NCBI GenBank assembly: GCA_946965045.2 | Contig: OX337235.1 | Span: 1,426,001-1,490,000, forward strand | Direction: 5' to 3' | Length of the DNA stretch: 64,000 nt | Origin: Epithemia pelagica | Taxonomy: Eukaryota > Bacillariophyta > Bacillariophyceae > Surirellales > Surirellaceae | Shown here: positions 10,691-18,214 of the stretch, piece after piece | How the letters are laid out: the number at the start of each line of letters is the position of its first letter | Numbering within the stretch: the first letter of the stretch is position 1 | Notes under the pieces: generated by a model | Told to the model about the DNA's origin: nothing | Databases searched by the model: none | The model's input: only the letters and a program-made list of their open reading frames with translations | Program-made: the position numbers and the translations under genes

Positions 10691-11076
10691 ACTAACTCCA
10701 TACCAGACTGTGTAGGTAGTTCGTCTCACATTTTTATACTACAGTAGGAATTTATTGTACGACCGGGAAGTAGTTTCGTGCGAGTCGCGCGGTGTCCCTC
10801 TCGTGTGTGACACTTGTGCGACACTTGTGTGACACTTTGTGACATGGCTTCTAGGAATTTCTCACTACCTACACAGCTTGATAGGGAGTAAGTTTACTAC
10901 TTCCCTGTGTCTGGCCGTCCTCTCGCGTCGGGCGCGCCCGGCTTGTCGGGAGAATGACTCGACGGGCAATTGTCTTGTCGGGCGTGCGCCCTCCTCGGCC
11001 ATTGCCCTCCTCGTCATTCTACCCTCCGCGCCGGGCGGTCCCTCCTTGAAAGGACTCGACACCGGGAAGTATTAAT
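10691..11076 (+). mobile_element. Non-autonomous element, tandem copy 2 (386 bp)
   Basis: Head-to-tail second copy of the unit at 10305-10690, 385 of 386 bases identical. It is followed by ACTA at 11077-11080 and then a 58-bp spacer (CTACC and AGGAGTA motifs) before the large element. The near identity implies a very recent tandem insertion or duplication. Confidence 0.85.
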
Positions 11077-11142
11077 ACTACCTACCATCTCTTATCTCGC
11101 TCTAGTAGGAGTAGGAGTAGGTAGGAGTACGATTTACTCCTA

Positions 11143-11179
11143 ACTCCATACCTCTAGCTATGCAGGTAGTTCTGCTCAC
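11143..11179 (+). repeat. Left-end repeat of the recombinase element
   Basis: A 37-bp sequence whose reverse complement recurs at 15347-15381 with a 2-bp gap and one substitution. A diverged version opens each of the two 386-bp units (10309 and 10695). Immediately outside lies an inverted repeat, TAGGAGTA-N5-TACTCCTA, at 11122-11142. Confidence 0.85.
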
Positions 11180-11702
11180 ATTTTTATAGTAGAGTACGAT
11201 ATTATTGTACAAGCGGGAGGTAGTAATTACCGAAAATTCGCGCGATTCGCGCACAAACACGCCGGGCGAGCAAACCAAGGGGAAAGAGCGCACCACGAAA
11301 AACGGACGCAACGATGGCAACGACGATACCAACAATACACGAAGCGAGAGACAAGTATAAGAAAGAGCAAGTTGAATGTGAGAATAGGCACAAAAACAGC
11401 AATCAAACAGTATTCGAGACAAGTGAGTACTTACAGTTCTAGAAGGATCAACCATTGAATAATGGGATCACTGTGAATGCAACAGACAATTGGTTAGTCA
11501 AACAAGACAGAGGAAGGTCGAAAATACAGCCATGGTTACTCACCATACCAGCAACTAGGGCGACTGTTGGAAGAAGTAGAAAATACTGATAGTGGACAGT
11601 AGCAGCACTGTAAGTCTGTGCAAATAAGAAAAAGTTTGTGAGAAAAACATGAACATACAAAACAAACAAGCAGCAGGTGACGAAAACTCACCACCCAACC
11701 CA
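11180..11702 (-). other. Element left arm; likely spliced 3' UTR of the recombinase gene
   Basis: On the minus strand, past the stop at 11703, good donor/acceptor pairs continue: a GTGAGT-like donor shortly after the stop, an acceptor ending GCACAG near 11605, donors near 11545-11550 (GTATGG, GTGAGT), an acceptor CACAG near 11475 and a donor GTAAGT near 11430. No long reading frame joins them, so I read them as non-coding 3' exons. The outermost 100 bp match the left end of the small units. Confidence 0.35.
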
Positions 11703-14700
11703 TCAAGAAGACCTTTTCTTGTGGGATTTCTTGTACTTGCGTGGATGGGAGGGCTGTTGGAACTGAACAGGTTGAAAATGGGGCTGCTGGATCATGGTTT
11801 GTTGCATGGTGGTCGGCATGATGGAAGGCTGTTGTGCGTAGTTCGGAGCAACCATCCCAAACTGCATTGAGGTCGTAGGCATGTACGGTTGTTGCATAAA
11901 CCCATTCATCATGGGCTGCTGTGTAGGGTAGGTGGGTTGCAACATCGTCGGCATTGGAGCAAGTGCTGGTTGTTGTTGTTGTTGTGTTACGATGAAAGAC
12001 GAGGGTTGTTGTTGTTGTGGGATGAAGGTAGGAGCAATCATACCATTCGAGCGGAACCCACCGTGTGGAGAATACATGGATGACGATGACGATGACAAAG
12101 AAGTGGGGGTGTTGCATTGAGGCATGTGCGAGGCGACAACTGACTTCGGCGGCTTCTTCTTTGGAGGAGGAGCCTGGGACTCAATCATGTTCGAGGCTTG
12201 TTGGCTGTTGGTGCCAAAAGCCTCCCAGTCAAATCCTTTGAAGAGAGAATCCGTCAAATCATCATCTTCTTCTAGAGTCAATGGTTGGAAAACTGCAGAC
12301 AACGCCTTCTTCTCGTGGTGAGACTTTGGTTTCGTTTCCACGGGTTCTGAAAAGAAAACAGAAGAATGAGAGAAGAAACAACGATAGCAATCAACCAAAA
12401 AATGGACTTACCTTGTTTGACTGTGACAGGCGAGGCATCGTTATACCAGTTTGCTTTTAAGACCGCGGCGTAGGATTCCGGTCCAAACTCTTGGTATGCA
12501 AAGTTTGCCTCATCAGTCTTGTGGCGTCCGAATTTGTTCACGATCTTTTGTGGAGCACCAGATTGTGCCACGTTGGAGATTCCGGTACGGCGGCCCGTCC
12601 GCGCAGTCGTTCGTTTCCAGTCTTCTAAGCCGCACCTCTTGAAGAGGAGCTTGGCATTTTCGTTCGGCCAGTTCTTGCCGAGTTGACCGATTGGGCGTGT
12701 CGGAGGCGGTCCTGTGAAACCATTTGCGACTGCTTTGTTGTAGCGAGCCATGGTTTCTTTCGACGTGTCTCGCACCAACATGGTGCCAGCCCACCACTTG
12801 TCATTCGCAGGAGAGGGACGAGCCTTGCGTTCCTTGTCCGAAGCAATATTGAGAAACAGTAGACCCGTCCAGCCAGGAGGTAGGGCGTGCTCGATCCAGT
12901 ACTGGAGTAATTTGTACGTGGACCACGGGTCGTCGGGGTTGTCGACAATCATATTGAGCTCGCGCCCGTCTTCAGCGTCAAGAGTGGGGTTATTCAATGA
13001 CAGCTTCGAGCATTTCTCGCGGCTACACTCTTTGAGTTTGTACGCGGGTAGGCCCGCCAACGAGCCATACTCCTCTGAAAGTGCGGGGATGTGGACTAAG
13101 TCTGCAACTCTAACTTTACAGGTCTGTAAGAAACGAGGCAAAAAACGTGAGAAATCACATGTCCGAAGAAACCAAACCAACAATCAGACAGTACTAACCT
13201 CGATGGTACCACGTGGACCGAAATCACGTTGGAACTTATAAACTACTAGTCGTAAAAGGTCGATGGGGACCGAAAAAGGATTCAGTTTCGGGTTTGCCTT
13301 GTTCCGAAACAGGTACTCGTCATTCTGCACAATCTTGGCTTTCTTCGGGCGGCGACCATAGTCCGGACGAGCCTCGGACTCTTCTTCAAACTGCTTTTTG
13401 CAATAAGCATGGTATGAACGGGGCAGGTTTTGAAGATCCAGACTCCCGTACTGAATGCCGTTGGTATGAAGCACAGAGAACACATGGTCCAGCATCTTTT
13501 TCAAAGCGTTCGGTTGATACACCTGCCCGGCCTTGGTGTACAGATTCAAGACGAAAACGTAAAGTACAAGATTCAGACACTTTGCTTTCTCCGGGGTCTT
13601 GTATCCTCGCAACAACGTAAAAAGACGGAGGGTTTGCTTTGATGGGTTATCAGGATCGGCGATGACTTCGGTGAGTTTGTGTAAGTCTTGATGTCGGGCC
13701 ATGATGTTCAGAAAGCGTTCGAATGTTCTTGCCTTCTCCCGCTCATACCCTGCCGTGTTCATTGACAGGTCAGAGAAATTTACGTTGCGAGCCCCGTCTC
13801 CATAGACGCGCTCGTTCGAGATCGTGGCATAAGAGGCCCATGCCTCAAGATCGTCGGGGGTATTGACTACCTCGGGTAGCGAGTTGCTCGAAAGGAAGTC
13901 AAAGGTCACCCGCCCTGTTGCTTCGTCGACAACAAGGGTGGACCGAGAAGACGCAGCTTGGGCAGCCATCTTTAGAGAGGGAGCAATGGGAACGGACGTT
14001 TCATTGGGAGGCACTTGCATCGACGCCCTGCAAAACACAGCAATCAACGAGACAGTTAGAACAGGAAGAAACATACAGACAATCCACTGCAAGTCAAAAC
14101 CAACGTACTGAGGGGCCACATTCGGAGCGATGGGAACGGAGGTTCCATTGGGAGGCAGAACAGAGGTTTCATTGGGAGGCGGAACGGAGGTTCCATTGGG
14201 AGGCACTTGCATGGACGCCCTGCAAAGCACATCAATCAACGAGACAGTTAGAACTGGATGAACCATGAAAGCAATCCACTAATGCAAAGCAAAGTCAACG
14301 TACTGAGGGGCCACAGCAATGGATTCCACATTCGGAGCTTCCAAAGTTCCAACAGGAAGAACAGCATCCCTGCAATACGAACAATCAAACAGAGTGAGAT
14401 GGGAACATGACAATACACAAAGAAACAACAATCATCAGTGACTTCTTACCAGTTCTGAGGAGGTTCGGACAGAGGAACCGGTGCAGGTTTCTTGTTCCCC
14501 TGTTTTGGAACAGGGATGTTGACGGATCGTTTCTGGAGGAGCGATGACAAAGGGTTGCTTTTCTTGCAAACAGTCGACGCAGCCTTGCTGGATTGACGAG
14601 TCTTTACAGCAGCAGGACGATGAGGCGGTGCGTTCTCCTTGTTTGCGGCGGCGGCGGCAGCGGCTTTGTTAGCGTTGCGAGTCTTCATGGCGAGCTTCCT

Positions 14701-15099
14701 TCTGCTTATCAAATGACACAACAAATGAGAAATGAGAAATGACAGGAAGAATGAGGATCGGTGTGACGGTCGAAGGAAATTTGAATCGGTAAGTGCGACC
14801 GGGAAGATTTCGACGCGAAAAGGAAGACGACCATGGTCGAAATTGACGAAAAACGGGCCAACGAGCAAGAACAAATACGACAATCAAACAAAAACTTACA
14901 GTTTGCTCGACCTTTTGAGCATCCAGGAGTCAGAGGAGTTACTGTGCTCCTCTGAGCTCCCAGTGCAAAGATCAATCCGCTCAACCCACCTTCCTTCCCA
15001 ATTGTTCATGTTCTCGGGTTCGTCAAAGAGGTACATGTAGGAAGTTGACGAGTCCGAAGACTCAGAATCAGACTCCGAGACCAAATCAATGATGTTCAT
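11703..15099 (-). CDS. Crypton-like tyrosine recombinase (7 exons, 937 aa)
   Basis: Predicted exons: 15099-14900, 14701-14450, 14369-14304, 14219-14109, 14027-13199, 13123-12412 and 12346-11703 (2814 nt, frame kept throughout). Residues 1-66 are acidic (SDSESSDSS); 67-150 are basic and Ala-rich with a PPHRP segment; 151-220 hold PPNGTSV/PPNETSV repeats. The core-binding region (about 350-400) reads LNLYTKAGQVYQPNALKKML, the pattern of DUF3504/Crypton recombinases. The catalytic part has RTGRRTGIS (661-669, in the place of H-x-x-R), GRHKT (His 687) and the probable nucleophile Tyr in NFAYQE (Tyr 696), with the usual 9-residue His-Tyr spacing. The C-terminus (724-937) is Gln/Pro/Met-rich and ends in a basic KYKKSHKKRSS. 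The protein should cut and rejoin DNA through a 3'-phosphotyrosine to move the element. The first catalytic Arg could not be placed with certainty. The gene fills the element at 11139-15567. Confidence 0.8.
13977..14303 (-). repeat. Tandem duplication of an intron-exon unit inside the recombinase gene
   Basis: Intron 3 plus the start of exon 4, and intron 4 plus the start of exon 5, are near copies. Both introns begin GTACGTTG, contain TTCTAACTGTCTCGTTGATTG and end TTTGCAG. Both following exons begin with codons for ASMQVPPN. The second copy starts at 14108. The duplication multiplies the PPN(G/E)TSV peptide repeat. Confidence 0.85.
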
Positions 15100-15346
15100 G
15101 CTATTATACACACCAATCAAACACTATTCTATAGGAAGAGAGCCACTTGGAATGGTAATGCCATTGCTGTCGGTCTTCCTTCCTAATTTCCGGATCGAGA
15201 GGAAAGGGAGGTCGACGAGATCTCTGGGGACTGGGGCCTATATAATCCGAGGAACGGAAGGTTTTAAAATTACTTAGAGACGAAAATTTCCTATGCGACT
15301 TCCAAATTTCATCAACGGACATGTCCTCTCTATTAAATATAGAGAG
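15100..15346 (-). promoter_or_regulatory. 5' leader of the recombinase gene, with a possible extra coding exon
   Basis: An ATG at 15322 (minus) opens a 72-codon frame (MSVDEIWKSH...). If an intron 15146-15101 (donor GTGGCT, acceptor AATAG) is removed, the frame joins the main ATG in phase and adds 59 residues. The donor is weak and the intron would be only 46 bp. Otherwise this is an upstream open frame in the leader. Confidence 0.35.
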
Positions 15347-15381
15347 GTGAGCAGAACTACCTGCATATCTAGGTATGGAGT
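15347..15381 (-). repeat. Internal inverted copy of the element's left end
   Basis: Reverse complement of 11143-11179 with one substitution and two missing bases; the shared core is GCAGGTAGTTCTGCTCAC. The same relation exists inside the 386-bp units (10475-10503 versus 10309-10343), so it is a constant feature of the family. Confidence 0.85.
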
Positions 15382-15567
15382 AAGCAGAATACTCCCCTGT
15401 ATTTTTCAGTCCTTTCTCGTCGGGCGCCCGGCTAGTCGGGAGAATGACTCGTCGGGCACGTGTCTTGTCGGGCATGCGCCCTCCGTGCCACGTGCCCTCC
15501 TCGTCATTCTACCCTCCACGCCGGGCGACCCTCCTCAAAAGGACTGATATACCGTGAAGTATTCCTA
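15382..15567. repeat. GC-rich, hairpin-forming right-end module of the element family
   Basis: About 185 bp matching 10504-10690 and 10890-11076. It contains nested inverted repeats: the segment GAATGACTCGTCGGGCACGTG pairs with a downstream complement ending CGTCATTC, and small GGGCGCCCGG-type palindromes lie before it. Pairing positions changed together between copies (CACGTG arms here, CAATTG/CATTG arms in the small units), which suggests the stem itself is maintained. Confidence 0.75.
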
Positions 15568-16058
15568 CTACTCCTAGGAGTACGAATTACGAATACCTTT
15601 CTGAAGAGGAAGAGCAACTTACCATTTTAGTAGATTAAATACTCCTAGGAGAAGCATTACTACGAGCATGGTGAGCACGAAATGTCGATCAATCTAGTAT
15701 TCTGTGTTCTGAGAAAGTAAAAGAAGGGCACCTGAGATTGCCTCTATGTTTGACTTGGACTCACAACGTGCCAGTCAAGGGAACCACTGGCGCTTTACAA
15801 CTGACTTTAGCGTGTTGCTGTCTCCGTGCATACAAACTATCATTCTCATCTACGTGTTCACCTTCCCTCCATAAATGTTGTAGGACTTGAAAATATTATA
15901 GGAGTATTCGTCCTGACCAGTCAATACGACGTTTGGACCTACGAGTTCTGGTTCTAAATTCGAGCTTGTCCCAATGACGACGATGCGTCGACACACGCAT
16001 ACGCAAGTGAAGCGTTCTATCTTCTATAGCGTTGAATGTCAACCCCAAGCTGAACAAA
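15568..16058. other. Flank right of the mobile element
   Basis: Begins with a TACTCCTAGGAGTA palindrome (15569-15582) and a 16-bp sequence at 15575-15590 matching 11122-11137 with one mismatch. Another TACTCCTAGGAG lies near 15650. No gene seen. Confidence 0.5.
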
Positions 16059-17669
16059 TTAATTGTGATGATGGTGAAGATGGCCTTCGTTATTCACACG
16101 ACGCTTCCGTTTGTTCCTTTGCTGCCTTTGGCGTTCTTCTTCCACGGCAGCCTTTTCATAAACCGAGTCCAGCTTGTGGGTGCGACCACGTTGTTGCCTC
16201 GCCCACCAGGTGTATCGTTGTTCCATTTCGGATTGGGTGGTAGACATGCGAAGAAAATGAAGAAGTAGCTGACTCATCACATCCATTTTCCCTGGATAGC
16301 AATTATGCAAACAGTCCCCTTGGTGACTGCGATGTTCATCGGGACGCAAAACGTTGAGGTAGTATGCATCCAAAACACCATATGACAGCGAAGATCTAGT
16401 AGACGACATGGAAGTGACGGGCGGTCCAAATTGCTTTTCAAGTTCGAGCAATAGTAACTTGTTTTGCGCTTGATAGTCGTACCAGTGGTAGTTAATAGCT
16501 CGAGGGTTGTACGCATAGTTGCTCAAATTGGCAATCCATGTTTCCATTGTTGCAAGGTCATTAACGGGTTGATCGAACTCGGCGCACTTTGGATGGCCAG
16601 GGACGCTTGTTCTCCAAAACAAGTGACACCGGATTCCATGCACTTGTTGGCATTGATGGAACCAATTACGGACAATTGTCCAATTTGGTTCCATTTCTTG
16701 CATCAGTCTTGTATCATTGACGTAGTGTGCTCCTTTGTTTAAGACCAAGATGGAAGGAAAGTCGTCTTGGATTGCACTGCTCAAATTCAGTAACCGATCA
16801 TCACGTCGGAACACCAACCGAACTGTTTTGGAGACCGATGTCTCGTGTGCACCATCAAACTGTGTTTCTGGACAGACGGAATGCACGATATTTTGCTGGA
16901 GCATTTTGCTTTGATGCTGAAATCCCTGACGAATGGGATGTCCAGACAACAACTGGACAAGACTACTGTAGTGCTCCCATGACAAGGAATCGCCAACAAT
17001 CATGACTGTTGCGTGCTTTGCAACACTGCAAAAGGTAGTCTTGCTCCAAGTTGTAAAGTGACAATCTTCGCGTTGTGGTTGCCATTTCCAAGAAGGAAAT
17101 GGCTTCTGTTTGTAGTACGACTTGTTGTAGCAGCTTAAGTGTTCTGTCGTAGAAATGTACGGAGCACCGTCTACGAGTAGAGAAGGTACCCATTTCCCTT
17201 TAATTACGTCTTCTCGTCCACAGAGAGCCAGATTGGATGCATTGCTTTCCAAGGGAACAATTGGTTGAAGGTTAATATCGCGTACAGCCCTTGTTTCTTC
17301 TTCGTTGGAAAGCTTGTCGATAGCAAAACGGTGAGAGCCCTGGATGGTTTCTTTTACCAGATGATAGTGATCGGTATCCAACTTTGAAGCTTCTTGACCA
17401 GGGTTATGATGCTTGCTGGTCGGTGACGAGAGAGAGAACAAGGGCATTGCGGCTCTGGTCGGTTGAGAGGGCATTGTTCTCTGAACAGTATCATTCCGTC
17501 CTTCTTGTTTCCAATCATGCTTCATCCAGAGGATTGTTTGATTGATGTTGGTCCACAGAACATATACGATGGAAACCGTCAAAAGTGTGTAGGTCCAGGA
17601 TCTCTTGAGAAGTCTCATGACACAATTGTGAACAAGAATTAACCTTGACCTGCTTTCTCCGTCGCTCAT
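16059..17669 (-). CDS. PC-esterase/TBL-like type II membrane protein, second paralogue
   Basis: First ATG at 17669 gives 536 aa, intronless. A signal anchor near residues 21-42 (SWTYTLLTVSIVYVLW) is followed by a spacer of about 120 residues, then the same domain as the gene at 2896-4185: CGREDVIKGKWVPS, FPSWKWQPQ, IVGDSLSWEHYSSLVQLL (GDS Ser), LVLNKGAHYVND, LFWRTSVPGH and GDCLHNCYPGKMD (D-x-x-H). It is therefore a putative Golgi glycan O-acetyltransferase. It has a longer stalk and a longer basic C-terminal tail ending in His repeats. The two copies lie 12 kb apart on the same strand with the mobile array between them. The substrate cannot be told from sequence. Confidence 0.8.
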   Translation of the reverse strand: MSDGESRSRLILVHNCVMRLLKRSWTYTLLTVSIVYVLWTNINQTILWMKHDWKQEGRNDTVQRTMPSQPTRAAMPLFSLSSPTSKHHNPGQEASKLDTDHYHLVKETIQGSHRFAIDKLSNEEETRAVRDINLQPIVPLESNASNLALCGREDVIKGKWVPSLLVDGAPYISTTEHLSCYNKSYYKQKPFPSWKWQPQREDCHFTTWSKTTFCSVAKHATVMIVGDSLSWEHYSSLVQLLSGHPIRQGFQHQSKMLQQNIVHSVCPETQFDGAHETSVSKTVRLVFRRDDRLLNLSSAIQDDFPSILVLNKGAHYVNDTRLMQEMEPNWTIVRNWFHQCQQVHGIRCHLFWRTSVPGHPKCAEFDQPVNDLATMETWIANLSNYAYNPRAINYHWYDYQAQNKLLLLELEKQFGPPVTSMSSTRSSLSYGVLDAYYLNVLRPDEHRSHQGDCLHNCYPGKMDVMSQLLLHFLRMSTTQSEMEQRYTWWARQQRGRTHKLDSVYEKAAVEEERQRQQRNKRKRRVNNEGHLHHHHN

Positions 17670-18214
17670 TGTTGTACATTCCACAAAGTTTGTTGAATGT
17701 CGTGACTTTTGTAGATCTCAACTCTGTCTACAACTCCGAATCGAAGTAATTAACAGGTGGAGTCTGTTTCGCAGGACAACTTTCAAATGTACGACCAGCA
17801 ACGGCGTCCATCGTCAAAAATGTGGGAAAAGGATCTAATTATTATCTTGTGATCGATGATCGATCCGTGGAAATTCGGAATCCGAGGCAGTCCGCCATAC
17901 GTACGCTGGCCGATCCTATGTGTGTTTGGTCTTGGTCGTAGTGACACTTCTGCAGAATTGGAAAAAAGGAAGATTTACTATGAAATTTTGTCTCTATTTT
18001 TTCTACCTAGCTATGACAATTGCGCTTGAAGCGGGTAGGTAGTACAATGGCGATGGTCTATGGCCAATGCACCACGGAGTAAACATCAACAAAGATCCAA
18101 TTGGAGTCATGTGTGGAAGTGCGGTATGGCGAATGAGAGTTCATGATGTCTTACCAACAAATATCTTGAGCTTGAAAGTTAGCTAGTTGCGAGAAATGAG
18201 AACAGTGCGCACGA
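17670..18214. other. Intergenic region
   Basis: Upstream of the PC-esterase-like gene and downstream of the tandem glycosyltransferase-like gene. It contains a short inverted repeat, CTACCT...AGGTAG, at about 18003-18040 whose right part (AAGCGGGTAGGTAGTA) resembles the mobile element's left arm, possibly an old fragment. No gene seen. Confidence 0.4.

Larger units (their letters stand above)
11139..15567 (-). mobile_element. Crypton-like tyrosine-recombinase transposon, about 4.4 kb, apparently intact
   Basis: The body spans about 11143-15563, flanked on both sides by CCTA (11139-11142 and 15564-15567). The left end, reading inward, is ACTCCATACC...GCAGGTAGTTCTGCTCAC (11143-11179). A near-perfect inverted copy sits at 15347-15381, and about 185 bp of GC-rich hairpin-forming sequence extends beyond it to the right boundary. 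The boundaries are supported by alignment to the two 386-bp units, which share both ends and the internal inverted copy. The only substantial gene is the 7-exon tyrosine recombinase on the minus strand, whose start lies just inside the inverted copy. No transposase of the DDE type, reverse transcriptase or helicase is present. Classification as Crypton-like rests on the recombinase; known Cryptons usually lack inverted terminal repeats, so this end structure is unusual. Confidence 0.75.

Noticed and set aside
10453-11075. Identical 78-codon (plus) and 65-codon (minus) frames in each 386-bp unit
   Set aside because: They lie in the GC-rich hairpin module, are duplicated with it, and are absent from the autonomous element in intact form.
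10305-15567. Helitron, DIRS or cut-and-paste DDE element
   Set aside because: No Rep/helicase, reverse transcriptase or DDE signature; the coding gene is a tyrosine recombinase. A right-end hairpin alone does not make a Helitron.
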